From assembly GCF_030867145.1 (NCBI RefSeq), contig NC_134441.1, forward strand, positions 6,946,992-7,010,991: a DNA stretch of 64,000 nt, in the 5' to 3' direction. The notes beneath the pieces were generated by a model. It saw nothing but the letters and a program-made list of their open reading frames with translations. It did no database searches and was not told where the DNA came from. Positions 1 to 13,500 of the stretch are shown in pieces (within the stretch, counting starts at the first letter, position 1; every line of letters begins with the position of its first letter). Source of the stretch: Opisthocomus hoazin (Eukaryota > Chordata > Aves > Opisthocomiformes > Opisthocomidae). A program made the translations under genes and the position numbers.

Positions 1-983
1 CCAAACCAGACGAAGATGTTGAAGACAGTCTCGCTGACACAAGGAAGCTCTCCTGGCTCCTGTACGTCAAGATCACAAAAGGGCACCATGCAGTTGAGCA
101 CAAAGAAGGGCAGCCAGCAGAAGACAAAGACACCCATGATGATGGAGAGGGTCTTAAGGACCTTGGTCTCCTTCTTGAAGGAGTTCTTCAGGGAGGCCTC
201 GTGAGGGCAGTCGCTGCTGTGGCAGCTTTGGGCATGTTCCACCGCCTTCTCCAGGGAGGAGATCCTGCGGATTTGCTGCTGGGCGATGCGGAAGATGCGG
301 GTGTACGTCACGATCATGATGGCCACAGGGATGTAGAAGCTAATGAGAGAAGACGAGATGGCATAAGTCCTGTTGAGGCTGGAATCACAGTTTTCCTCCT
401 CCCCGGTGATGTTAAAACCCGGCTCCTGTTGGCTAAGGAGGTCACGATCCTTGTGCCACTTCAGCTGCACAGGGATGAAGGAAATCAAGAGGGACAGTAG
501 CCAAGCCACTCCGATCATGATGAAAGCCACACGCTGCGTCATCTTCCTCTCATAGCAGAAGGGGCTGGAAATGGCCCAGTAACGGTCCATGCTGATGATG
601 CACAAATTGAGGATAGAGGCTGTGGAGCACATGATATCAAAAGCCACCCAAACATCACAGAAAGCCCCAAAGGGCCAGAACCCCACCACCTCAGCGACAG
701 CCTTCCAGGGCATCACCAGTACAGCCACGAAGAGGTCGGAGACTGCCAAGGAGATAACGAAGAAATTGGTGACCTTAGAGCGCAAGTGTCTGAACTTCAC
801 CACAGCTGCGCACACCAAAGTGTTGCCCAGGAGCGTGGAGAGGATGAGAAGGAAGAGTAAGGCAGCCATCACCACACGGAAGGACAACTCAGGGTTGCCT
901 TCTTCTGCCCAGCTCTTCCCAGTGCTGGTGTCATTGATCACATCCTGCCCATCTCCTTCTGCAGAGGAGTAAAAGCCATCCAT
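1..983 (-). CDS. DRD1C: D1-class dopamine receptor, D1C/D1D type (partial, 3' end outside window)
   Basis: A Gs-coupled class A GPCR for dopamine at the plasma membrane. The single open frame runs without introns from ATG at 983-981 to the window edge, about 327 residues, ending inside TM7 (NIFVWFG). Seen: N-glycosylation sites at N17 (NDT) and in loop 2 (NIT); TM1 with GNTLV; TM2 with LAVSDLF; TM3 with the amine-binding Asp in [12 protein letters not shown] followed by [12 protein letters not shown]5 with the serine cluster [10 protein letters not shown]; a short third loop ending [13 protein letters not shown]6 [11 protein letters not shown]. The amine Asp, TM5 serines and [11 protein letters not shown] are typical of D1-like receptors, as is a coding region without introns. 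The N-terminus and loop 2 differ from the D1A and D5 sequences I remember, and a position beside CHMP7 on the 8p21-like block fits D1C (called D1D in chicken). D1E is the main alternative. D1-class membership is near certain; the subtype is inferred. Confidence 0.9.
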   Translation of the reverse strand, partial: MDGFYSSAEGDGQDVINDTSTGKSWAEEGNPELSFRVVMAALLFLLILSTLLGNTLVCAAVVKFRHLRSKVTNFFVISLAVSDLFVAVLVMPWKAVAEVVGFWPFGAFCDVWVAFDIMCSTASILNLCIISMDRYWAISSPFCYERKMTQRVAFIMIGVAWLLSLLISFIPVQLKWHKDRDLLSQQEPGFNITGEEENCDSSLNRTYAISSSLISFYIPVAIMIVTYTRIFRIAQQQIRRISSLEKAVEHAQSCHSSDCPHEASLKNSFKKETKVLKTLSIIMGVFVFCWLPFFVLNCMVPFCDLDVQEPGELPCVSETVFNIFVWF

Positions 984-1640
984 GGGTTCCTCTTTATTCC
1001 AGTCCCTCGAGAGGTTTCACAGCTGTTCAAGTCTCCATCAGCATCCAAAACCCCTTTTTACTGCTCCACTGACATCTCAGAAGCACCAGCTACAATCCTC
1101 CCAGCTCTCACACCCAGGTAGACGATCCTGCACAAGGAAAAGGGCTTGAAGCTCTCGCTCCTCTCCAGATCTCCTGCTGACAGTGCGGCGTTTGGGTGTT
1201 TTCCCCTCTTTTGCCTCCCACCCCACTTTTCTTTCTTTGCAGCCTGCTGCTCACAAAAAGCCAGCGCTCACCTCCGGCACTTGAGCGAGCTGGGAGGGCT
1301 TTGCTGCAAGCCTTCCTCCCTCTCCTCTCGGGAGCTCTTCACCCCTTATTGATCTGGTGCCTGCTACGGAATCCCAGTCGATCCCTTCTGCACTGGCCAG
1401 GCTGGGACTTGCTGCCAGACGCAAGAGGGAATCTGAGCTCTCTCTGCTCTTGCAGACGGACCTTCCCTGCTCACGAAACGGACTGCTCTGCTGCCTGCTC
1501 TTCCCTCTGTTGCCACTTGCCTCTGGATTTCACTTGGGTGAGATCTCTCTCTGCTTGCACACCAGGTCCCTGACTCTCCAGGTCGGTCCTCTGTGAGCTA
1601 AGAAGAGCTTGGCATTGGGAATCTGCAGCTGACAGGGTAA
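984..1640 (-). other. 5' flank / probable 5'UTR of the dopamine receptor gene
   Basis: Sequence just upstream of the receptor ATG on the minus strand. It is moderately GC-rich and has short open frames in several phases, none resembling a protein I know. I expect the promoter and untranslated leader here but see no TATA box or certain splice site that fixes the transcription start. Confidence 0.4.
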
Positions 1641-4600
1641 GTTACTTGGGAATTAGGTGACAGGATTGAAGGGGTAAAATCACAAACATTCAAGTGGGAT
1701 TTGAGGGTCTTCAATGCAAATCATGATGGAAATTCATTATGCCTGACCTCCGAATAAGAGACGCCTAACTCACTGCACAGGCACCGAGTCACGGCTCAGA
1801 CATGACCCTAAGCCAGTCACTCCCCCCTGTCCCCAGCCGCAAGTGGTGCAAAACTGGCATTTACTTTCTACTGCAAAACACCTCCAAGTCCACAGGAGAA
1901 AAAAAATTGAAAATAAAAAAATAACACACACACACACAAAACCCCCTTGTACCAATCTGACAGTTTTTTCTTTCTGAAAGTATCAGACAAAGCACAGTTT
2001 TCAGTGTTTCTTTCAGCAGAGGTTACCTGTAGGACCAAAGATGCTGAACATCACTAAGTTTTTTATCCTGAACAAACACAGGTATTTTCAGTAAAGTGAT
2101 ATAAAGGTAGCTTCTCTTCCACGTTCATCATTCTTTCTTTAAATTTAATTCCTAAGTAGTTCCACGTTAGCTATCACCTCAGCAATCAACTGACAGCTGA
2201 AAACATTAACCAGAAAAATCAAGATGTCTTTCCAGCACAGTACCAGCCCTGTCAGCAAAGTGGTCACCCCCACATCACGCTGTAACTAAAGCCACTCCAT
2301 AAGCAAAAAGGCTCCTCTGATCAAAGAAACGTCAGAAAAATCCTTCAGGAGGCAAGATTCCTCGAAAGCCAGCTCTGCAACAAGCTGCTTAAATGGGGAC
2401 GTGCTTTTGAGAAAGCCTTGCTGGTAAACTGGCCAAGGTGGGAAAGGGCAGCAAAAGCTTTCCAAATCAAACCAAAAAACCCCAGGCAGCTCAGCTTTAA
2501 TTTGCTCCTTACACTGACAGTTGCTGTAGTGTATCACGATGACCTCTGCCTTTGCCTGTCACATACACCACTTCTAAAGAAAGCAGCAGCCAATCTATAC
2601 AGTGTCAGCTCAGCTGCACTGAGATTTAATTAACTTGACCCCACAACCCAGGCTTTGCATAAGCCCAGATAGAGCAGGAGCTGCCCAAGAACAACTTTCA
2701 AACAAGCACACAATTATTCTCTGCAAGATACAGCACCAAGAAGCTTACTCGAAAGCAAACAGCACACTTGCTTTCTGACAGGTTAAAGAAACTTGTTGCC
2801 AGCATTTATTTCTGAAGGCTTTGTTTAATTAAGCCTCATTAGTTCCACCATCTGCAGCCTGCTCCTGCCAAGTGCCTATGCCAGGAAGGGCGGCTAGATG
2901 GCACCAACCACCGGCTGATGGGCCAGCACTTCCACTCGGGTCCTTCGGGCCCCCTTTCCTCCTCACCAGGACTTCATGGGAGGAAAACGAGGGCCATCTA
3001 CTCACCCAGACACCTCACGACCTTGGCAGTGCACTGACCCATGCCAGGACGCATGCAGATGCCCTCTGGGGCACAGAGGACAGTGCATTTTTCTCATACT
3101 CCCTAAATCGGGCAAAAGATTTTTGAGATTGGAAGTTGCAAGACCCAAAAACCAGATCTCAGTTGCAAGACCCAAAAAGCAGGATGCTTTCACTGCTCTT
3201 CAACACAGCAGCCACGGCAGGTGATCTGTCATCCAGCATTAAATCATGGCAGAGGCTCGGAGTGGGAGCTCACAGCACACTTCGGCTGAGCACGCTAAGC
3301 CAGAAGGCATTCCAGGAGACCATTCCTCGGGATACAAGGAAGCCTTCCTCCTCCTCAGGAGCTTAAAAACATCTGAGCAAGGATCTCACTCTTGCATGCT
3401 GCTTATGCTGAAGCAGACATTCAAAGCAGGGTTAGCAGAGGGAAAATGGGATGGGAAGGGATCTGATAGATTACCCGGTTTTGGTGCATCTCAGAATACA
3501 CCTAATGAAGAAATGACCGTTAACTCTGCTGTCAATAGGCAAACAAAATACAGTCACTCAAATAAAACACAGGCAGTTACTCACGTTCACAGATTAATTC
3601 CTCCTGCCTGCTAGATGCAATGTTCTCTACTGAGAAAACTGTTCTGCTGCATTATATTACTAAACAGTTGCTACATTTCCTCACATAAGCAGCTGCTATT
3701 TTTTCTGAGAATCAAGTTAAGTACTATTTTAAACAGCACTCGAATATGATAAGATTCCAGTCTGGTGGCAATTCAGCTCTAGGTTTTTATATTTAATTTC
3801 CTCACCCAGCAAGAAGCTGCCCTCTATTTCCCTTCCCTGCTGTCTCACCAAAATATACTTAAAATTCTCCATTCAGCCATCTTGATTACATTCCCCACTT
3901 TGCATCAAAGGAAGAAAATTACAAGCCACTTCAAATAAAGCAGCAGCTGCTTGGGTTTAACTCTTCAATGCCTCTTCCCGAATGGCTGCCTCAGTCAGCT
4001 GCATTACAGAATTACAGGAGTGTTTATTCCTATGGGCATCGCTTTGCACTTTATTTCCAAAGATACAAGTTCTAATAGCAGGGGAGAAATGAGGGGTAAT
4101 CAGATCCTTTAAAAAGGGATCCAGCGATACTGGCTGCAGGTAAGACCTGAGCCTGTAGACAGCGTCAGATAAGCCCAGGAACAAGAAGCTTCCTCCTCCC
4201 TGCCTGGCCCTGCAAAAACTCCCTGTACCTCTCCAGGGATCAGCATGCCAGCTCAGATCAGAACTCTTGCCAGAGGAAACAGGCTTGACTGCCTGCAAAT
4301 TCAAAGCTTACTTCAGGCATCTTCGTATCAGAGGGAAGCAGGAGCAATTTGTTTGGAGTAGCTTGCGCACCAGGTTACTCCATTTAGATCCATTGTCTTC
4401 AGACAGAGGGGAAAAAACAGTACCAGTCTTCTTGGCTGCACTGCTTAATTACAACCATAACAAGGAGCTGGACAAAAACCATCTCGGAATAAGGCTTACG
4501 TATTGTTTAGCACAAAACCAAGGGGTCAATGAGGAGAACTGACTTCCTGGCACAGCAGTTTACTCCATGGCCACAGCAAGGTGGTGTAGGCAAAGGACTG

Positions 4601-7327
4601 TGTTCTGTGTGAGCCCTGAAATTGCACTACTTTGAGATGCACGATGATGAAAAAGTGGAAAGATAAGACAAGCTGAAGCAAAGCAAAAGAAGCAAGCCTT
4701 TCCAAAATGATACTCATAAAATTCAGGTGTCACAACCAACAGCAGTACAGGCTACTTGGTAAAAACAGACAACTTTTTGAACGTAAACATAATATAACTG
4801 TTGGGCTTTTTTAAGCTCAGGGAAATCAAAGTCTGGTACAGCAGTTATCCAGTTTGGGTTTTGACAAAGCAGCCCAGGAATCTGCCCATTTACTTTCAGC
4901 AGACAAGTTTTATAGATGCAGAAGCACAGCTGGAACATCACTAACACGGCAGCAATCTGTGGCACAGAGAAAAGAAAAGGAGGCACCACAAGCGACTCTG
5001 GTTCCTCCCCTCCCCTTTATTACACGTAGGCAGAAAACACAGTGGTTTTTCTCCCATTTACTTACAAAGGAAAGGAATACAGAGCTTCAAGTCATTTCAC
5101 ATAACTCCATGTGCAGCCTGGGTAAACTGCTAGCTGGCTACGGCACACCTTCTCTGGCAAGAGTCTGCACTCTTGAACAAAGCGACAAAGAAGCCAGAGC
5201 CAACACAGCACCCTAGTGACACCTCTGACTTTTCACCTGGTCCTCTGGGGCTAAAGCTGGGTCACCAATAATTAACAGGAGACAGAAACTCCAGCCCTAG
5301 TCTATCGTCCACCCAAGCTGCCATCCACATGGCTCGAGCAACCGAGCTTGGTCCAGGAGGCAGCGTGGAAGTGGTGATGGGAATACATTCCGAGGCAGGG
5401 AGAAGTGCAGTGAGGAGGACTGGTTACACACCAACACGCAGCTCGTCACTCCCCTGCCACACACAGGCTCTGTGTGCAGAAAGCCCAGTTAACAGCACAT
5501 TCCCCTCCTGAAAGAATTCATTTATTCATGTTAGGTGTCAGGCTTTCTGCTCCTCCATGTGCACACGCATAGTAAAAAAGTGACCTGCAAAAGATGACAA
5601 ATTTGCTTCTGATGGGTGAAGACAGCCTCTAAAAAACATCTTCACTTACTGTGCTTAGGGTTTTTTGCATTAGAAACATTTGCAGGGTTTTGTTTTGGGG
5701 CTTTCCGGTAACCCATAATCTCGTGGAATTGCAACATCAAGACTGAAGGCAAAGCCATGGCTGTTAGATGAAACCGTCCTCTCGAAGGGAAAGCGATGCA
5801 TCCCTTCTGCTCCCACCCCAAATCACCCCGTACGAGAGCTCAAAGCAGACCACCCTGCAGCTCCCACGAAGTTTTGCAAACAGGGCAGACACAAAAATAG
5901 CAAGCAGCTCCAACTTCAAGTAAAAGCAAGCAGAAAATTGTATTACAGTGACTGCAAGCCTTCATCACGACAGGCAGCATAAGAAACTCCTTCATTTAAA
6001 AATCTTTTGCAGGTCTCCCTTTTTAAGGCCTTTGTGTCATTACAGAAAGAGGAATTATTTTTGTCTTGTGCTTGCAATTGCTGCCCCCTAGAGCAGCACC
6101 AAAATCTCCTACAATTGAACAGTTACAGTGCCTAGTTGTCCACGACCGTGCAAAATACAGACAGGGAGGGACAGAACCATCCACAGGTGTTTAAGCTCGT
6201 TGCAGATAAATACCGTCCTTGACATAAGTTATGTGCCAAGTGTTTTAAACAACCACACAAACAGCCAAATGTTGAGCAACTGCAACACCGCTGCAACTCA
6301 GATTCTCAACATCAGCCACAGCAAAGAAAGAAAACCAAAAAACCGAGCACTGTTATGGACACAGAAGAGTTCATCTCCGCTGGGCAGAACAGTGAATTGC
6401 ATTCCCAGAAGGGAAGACTGGATGTCGCAGAGCGACTTGGGATCGCAAGTCAAATTGAGACCAGTGCAGATGTTGGCACAGAGATGACAGACACCAGCTG
6501 GGGCCAGTTCCAGAGTGGATTGTCGTGGCAGGAGATCCTGCTGCTGAGCAAAGTGATATCCGTGAAGAACAGGGGAGCGTTACCCCTCTCCCCAGAAGTT
6601 CTAGTCACTAGTTAAGGAATCTTAAGACAACTTCTCAACCTGTAGCAACAGGACACTGTTGGGTCTTTAAAGATTCAGTCCCAGAGCTGTTTTGGGTTCA
6701 GAGGAAGCAGAGGGAGTCTTTTGTGCCAAATCTATAAAGAAAATCGCAACAGAAAGACATCAGTTTTCATCACTAAGAGGGACTAGGTCAACCACGTCCA
6801 TAACTATAAAACACAATTTCAGAGCACCTCAGTGCTTCGATATTCAGTTTCATTCTCTTGGAAACCCATGTTTCATGTTTGATACAGGATGCTGAGCATT
6901 CTTCTGCTCTGAAACCTGAGAATGTCAGCTGTCCAAATACGAAGAGGATTATATGGACAGTCCTGTGTAATTGTTCATTAACAGATTCCTGAAAGGAAAA
7001 TTAAAACTTGTTTACCCCTGTCCAAGACAAGTCTATGGAAAACTCAGCACGCAGTTCAAGCCCATAAGCTCTGATCACTCACTGTTGCTAAATAAAGACT
7101 AGTTCAGTACTAGTTTAAGCAGATGTCATACCTAAAACACATAAGACATAGTAAGCATTCTAGGACAGAGAAGATGCTGTGTGCTTGGCAGCAACAGGCA
7201 TGAAAACGCTGGCCTGCTGTATCACTGCTAGCAGAACATACAAAAAACACTGCCTGGTTTTGTTAAACGATGACAAAGAAAATGATCTGTCCAAGCACTA
7301 GCCCACTCATAGGGCTTTCAACTTTCC
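1641..7327. other. Intergenic DNA, no recognised gene
   Basis: This is the 5.7-kb stretch between the dopamine receptor and CHMP7. Open frames are short and none resembles a known protein. It is more AT-rich than the rest of the window. The right part could hold a long CHMP7 3'UTR: AATAAA read on the minus strand occurs at 5521-5526 and 5016-5021, but nothing shows that either is used. No transposon was recognised. Confidence 0.5.
1924..1938. repeat. (CA)n microsatellite
   Basis: A short run of about seven CA units in intergenic DNA next to an A-rich stretch. Confidence 0.85.
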
Positions 7328-7553
7328 CTACAACCCATTGCAAAAAGTCCAGGCAGAATTTCTAGCAAAGAGGGCAGTTCTCTCAAGACTGAGCCTGGTA
7401 GTGAAAGACAATGCCCCTGAGCACCTGGCAGGGATACCAGGAGAGCTTGCTTTCAACTGTGTAACTGGCAGTGGGAAAGATTCTGGCTCGGACTTCAGTC
7501 CTGCCAGACATCTTTCACGTCGCAAGGCTGTCACAGATCCTACCAGCAGCTAG

Positions 7554-10500
7554 CTAACACGACTTGCTGACATCCATACCTCCATCACAGACAGTGAGCT
7601 TTTCCAGTTCAGCTTCCAGCTCAGCGTCAGAAATGGGTGGATTCGGCACCTTCTGGCTAACAGGAGGCAGATCCACAGGCTCCTTAGTTGAGTCCTGGAG
7701 GAGACTGTCCAGCTCCTTCTCCAGTTCCTCCGTGTCCATCTCTGCCGATTAAAGAAAACCTTCAATTCCAAGCAGGAATAAGTAGTATCTCCGCAGCACA
7801 GACCGAAGCCCAAGTTTAACAGGGGTATTATTACTCCCATCCATCATTAGTAATAACAAGGAACTCCCCGTGCTGCTTCTAAAGGTGAAAATTCAGTCCT
7901 GATCTCAGGGAGAAGCTATTCCTTTAGCAGCCTTCGCTCTGAGGCATCTAAGGGTAAGAAAACATTTCAGCAGAGACAAACAAGCTGCAGCAACACGGAG
8001 GCCAGAGGAAAAAGATCATCACTTAAAAAACAAAGCAGCAGCCACTCCAAAAATAGATTTAAATCAACATTACACAACTCCGCACTGAAATCCACCAGCA
8101 CTTAGGGACTGCAAGGACTTGGAGATGCACAAGTATTCCCCTGCAGCCTGCTGTCAGAGAAAACTCAGTCCTCATTCCCTCTCAAGGCACCAGTAGCAAC
8201 ATCCTTGGTATTTCACTAAGTGCTTATCCTCCCAGGAGGGACGAGTAGACATACGTGGGGAGGGAGCAGGGAAGGGATGGAAGCACAAGGAGCAGCGGCA
8301 AGAGAAGACGAGTAAAGGATGAGAACCCCAAAACATACCTAGACCATTGACCCCCACTCCAGCCAGCGTCTGCGCTACTTCATCTTGAGTATCACAAAGC
8401 TGAGGAAAGACACACAGTGTTTGATATAGAACAGAAGCTAATCTTACATCTTACTGTAGCTACCTATGTCAAAAGTAAAAATAACAAAAAAAAAAAAAAA
8501 ATCAGAAGCTGACTTAAAGGCAGCAGGTACTAGTGCAAAAGAGCCTTAAACACAACTGGTTTTTCAGTACCAAAAAGCAGTAACATGGAATATCATTCAG
8601 TAAGTGCTACAAGACCAAGTAGCATGTTGGAGGATCAAACCTGAAACAGAATTTCACAGACAAAAAAAAAAAAAAAAAAAGAAGAATCTCCCCAGTTTTA
8701 GCTTTTACACATAAGTAACAAGCCTAAAATCTCCCTAATTTTAGCTTTTTCACATCAGTAGCGAGCCCATATTGCAGCTTAGGCTAACAAAATAAGGAAG
8801 CTGAAGACCAATACATCTCAGCTATGAAATTTTACAGACAGCTCCTCAGCTCAGTAGTTGAAGTCACCATTTAAGTACATGGAGCTGAAGTTACTAAAAA
8901 GTAATCCTTTCCTGTTTGTTTTTTTTGTGTTTGTTTTTTTTTTTTTTACCATCATATGCAGACAAATTACTCTCTTCATGTCAATTCATTCAGAATAAAC
9001 TCCCCTCCCTTCCCTTACTGAACTGCAGAAGGCTACAGGTTAGGCAGTTTTAAGGTCCTCTTTTTATGCATGTAGTTGCATTCCAGCTTCCAAGATATGA
9101 CTTCTACTTGTTTTTAATACATCTCACTAAACATTTTCTAGGAGAGTTGCGTGCTTGCACAATATTGCTCACCAAAAGAACACCTGAAATCAATTTAATG
9201 CAAATTGTGATTACTAGCCAGCAATAAATTCAAACACATAAACCCAAAGACAGCCAGTTCTTTGAAGACCTCTGCTGGCTGATCTAAAAAGACCAAAACT
9301 AAGCCAGTTTGCTCTGGTGACACATGGAATAGAAATCAGTGCCAAAAGCCTCAGCATTAACAGCTGGGCAAGCTTGCTGTGTACATCTACACACTACTTG
9401 CTTGCTTATTTAGACATGCTGTTCTTTCAGTACCTCTTGTATCTGATCCACCAGATTCTCTGCCTTCTCCACAGTAACATCCTTCATAGACAGTTTCAGA
9501 GCTCCCACACCAGCCTGATAGGCATTAAACACCTTAAAAAAGTGAAAGATGCACAATGCTAACTAAGAACAAACAACAGGCAACGAAAGCTTCTCTCCAG
9601 ACCTGTTATACAAGCAGAGAAACATCAGCAGAGAAACATCAGCACACAAGAAGAAAATAAAGCCACAAGCAGGTTTATTCAGAGCAATAACCCAACATCA
9701 GAGCAGAGAATAAAGGCTCACCAGCCAGCTTACACCCCTTGGACACGAGCTCTGACAAGCAGGTTAAGCAACACAAATGGGAAGAGCGGGGCTAAAGTGA
9801 GAAGAGCAAGGCAGAATTAACACACTACCATCTGGTCAGTCTGGGAGGCGTATATACGATCCAAGATCCCCTGCACTGCATCCAGCTTGGAGTGAAGCTC
9901 TTCAATGCGCCTCTCTGTCCTTCGTTTGGATTTCAAACATCTCAGCGCCTGGAGACATCAGATACGCAGGCGTGGGTCACAAACCAGGCAGCAGCCAAAG
10001 GAAGTGTAAAAAAAATGATAATAGCAACCCCTGGACAGCAAGGGACACACGCAACAGCTGGTTTTAAGGGCTAGACATTTCCATTTCTCTTCACCACATC
10101 ACCCTGGACAAATATATTCTTATCTCCACCTAAAGGAGACCTTTAGCCTCAGAAACACCCCTTCAACACATCTAAGTTCGAGTACCCAATGCCTAACCCC
10201 AGTCGTTATCTGCAGTGATGGACCAGCTCCAAGACACTTCACTTGTAGTTCCAAGCAGAACAGCACTTACCAATTGCTTCTTCCCAGCTCTACAAGCACT
10301 CCGGGCATCCTCTTTACACCTGTACAGATGCAACAGGGAAAAGCAGCTTACTCCTTTGCAAGCAGTAGTTACTTTGCAAATTAGCAACCACCCTCACTGC
10401 CTGGCTCTAATCCAGAGGTGACAGAGGAAGAACACGTTTTGGACACGACCACCCTGAAGCCAGTGTTACTTCTCAGAAGTAGTTCTTGAACGCACGCCAG

Positions 10501-13500
10501 ATGTTTACAAACACTTCTGACATCCACTCACTGCATGTTGTTTTCATGGGGATAGGGAACAAAGACTGGAAAACCTGCCCCACCGCATGGCTGTGGCTAC
10601 TATGTTTACTAAACAGGAAAGAATGACTTGCACTTCCAGAAAGCAGCTCCGTTCTAACTATGTCACAGGCATGCAAAGTTCTACAGCACACAGACGTTCT
10701 TCCCACCACCCTTCCCCAAATTACTTCTCTGCTTCCTGGGAAAGGGACTCCACCTTCTGTGACAGCAGCTGTTCGCTTTGCATCAGCTGATAGACTCCAA
10801 TGTCCACATCATTCATCGGAGAGACTTTGGCGTGAAGACCTCGGGCAAACTTCACTATCTAAGGAAAGAGAATCACATGCTCGAGTCGCTTGTCTCCAGA
10901 ATCTGTGCCTGCACTAGGAATACTTTCACTCTGATGGAAGGCAAACAAGCTTTCACACCCCCAGTTTAAGCCCTGTAACAGAGTTATGAGGACATGCCAC
11001 CACATAATCTAATATTAAACTAGACAGGACCGAGTGACATCAGTGTGAAAACAGAAAGCCTTAACGGAACACCCTGAAGATTTCAAGCCGTCCTGGGGCT
11101 CTGACCAGCGTATGGCAACGTCACGCTTCTCAGCACTTCAGCGCTGAACTGCACAGTGCAGAGCACCACAGGCAAACGCCATCGCAGAGGCGAGAGCGCC
11201 TGCGCCTCTGCAGTTACTGACAGACAGCAAAGCCTTTTCACAGGAAGTGGAACGCTGATTCCAGTAGCGTGGAACGGTTTTAATTTGGGTAGCTGGGAAC
11301 AGTCAACCTGCGAGTAGACAACTAGAGCATCTGCCACTTTTCTAGCTGTTAAACTACATGGGTAATATTACAGATGTTTGATGCAGGAAAATAAGAAGCT
11401 GTCATGCAAGACAGAGGGTTTAATCTCATCTATAACCAGGTTGCAATGTCAGAGTACATAGAGTTTACTTTTCCAAGCAAAGAACACCCATAGTTAACTC
11501 AAAGTATTCTTTCCAACCAGATAAAATGCAGGACAGGGATTATACCACCCAAAAGCAGTCACCTTTACCCTGTACCTTCTCTCCGTTCTGTTCCAGGATC
11601 GTGACCCTCTTTTCCTTTTGCAGCTGGAGCAGCAACAAGTAGAACGTCCTTTCATCTGGACAAACGCTGGCACAGAGCGAACGCAGCTCTGAGAGGGCAA
11701 CAACAGGGTGAGAAGAAAGCGCAGAGTTCTGATACAGGCGATAAACTTCCTCTGCCTTCTCCTGAAAGGAAGCAACAGAGCTGCCTATTAGTTTACACAG
11801 CACTCTTCCTTCTCTCTCAACAGCTGCCAAGCCCACACCTGCTTCCTCCCACACACTGAAGGTGAAGACGCATCATATTTCGGGCCAGACACCACTTTCA
11901 GAATGAGTTGTATGTTCACATTCAAACCCAATTACAATGCTTTAAAAATATCCCCCGTAATGGAATGACAAATAGCACAGTCTTCCACGAGAACCAAAGC
12001 TACGCTATTCGCACTCCCTGGGCAGATGCTACAGAGTAACAGAAGGACTGCACAGACAGCAGGTCGGCCTCCTCTGCACTTCAAGTTCTTTTCTCTCCCC
12101 AAGCTTAAACCCAACAAAACCTTTTCTTTAATCCACACCATAACTGTACTCACCAAGCCATTTTGCATCATTTGTCTGTCGGCAGAGAAAAAAAAGCAAA
12201 GTTTTCCCCATTTCAAGTGAGAGTTCTGGTCCACTTGAGACTACAGAAACAACTCTTCCCATCCACCCTCAGATTCCACACCAAGGCTTGTGGTTTCCCA
12301 GACACCTTTTCAGAAGGTTTCTCTTCTTTCCCAGGCACACACCCTTCCGAGAGGGCTGTGGAATACCCACTGCAGAGGGCAGACACCGCCTGCTAGCAGA
12401 GTAACCACAAACAAAGGAATGCATCGAAACAGCTCTTGCGTTTCTGCTAGTCCCAGACATTCAGATGCCACTGGCACGTAACAGCAGCAAGTCTCGGTGC
12501 CGATTTTAACAGCCACCGAGCAACACAGAGAGGGACCCGAGGTCTCGACTGTCAGCACCGCACCATCCGAGTCAGGATGAGCAACAACAAGTTACATGAA
12601 TTCACAGTGCAGCCCCCAGGTCTGCCACTAACAATGCGCCAAAGAGAAGGGTCTCTGACCAGACCCAAGGGCAGCTCTAATCACGTCTGAAAAGGCAGGC
12701 TGGAAGCGCACGCTCTGAAGCGAGAGCGGCCTCTAATAACGCACACACGAGTTCAGCTCGATGACACACCGGACTGACAGCCAGCGACTTCTACGCCACC
12801 CGTTCCTCCCTGCAACGGACGGTGCTCAGTCTGTAAGTTTCCCTCCCGTACTACACTCGCACGGACTCAAACCTGAGATTTACAGCAGCCTCACAGCATA
12901 CTCCTTGGCTTCCTAGGCAAGCCTGCTCTTCCCATTTCTTCCAAGTCAGTGAAAAGTCATTACATTAATTTCAAGAAACATCTGTAGATATAATCTTATC
13001 CCCAAGTTACTCCATCCATCCCTCTACAGGCTTTTAAACATCCAAGGAGCACAAATGAAGGTCTAGTCAACCTTGATCCCTCCTTGCTAGCACATAAAAG
13101 GACTCACAGTTTTGCTGGAGATGCATAACCCTGAGAAAGCTCTCAACAAGACTCACCTGAAGCAGCTCCACATAAATCAGAACTTCCTCTTCCTCAGGTA
13201 TTTTACTGTCACCCAGCACGCTGGAAAGAGTCCACTTCAGGGGCTTCAGAATGAAGACTCCCACACCCCAGGAGATCCAGCTGCTGCCTACACTGGCCAT
13301 GAAGTCTGACTCCCTCTGCAGCTTGCCACGTCTAGAGAAAAGACACGCATGCAGAACAGAATACGATCAGTCCCAAACCCTTCCACAGGCAGCAAGCAAG
13401 AGTGCCAGCATGGAGAATTATTAATTGAAACATTGCTGTACGCTTGGTACACCCAGTGTCTTCGTGGCATTTGCTAACACCAGTTTGTAGCTAAAGTCTG

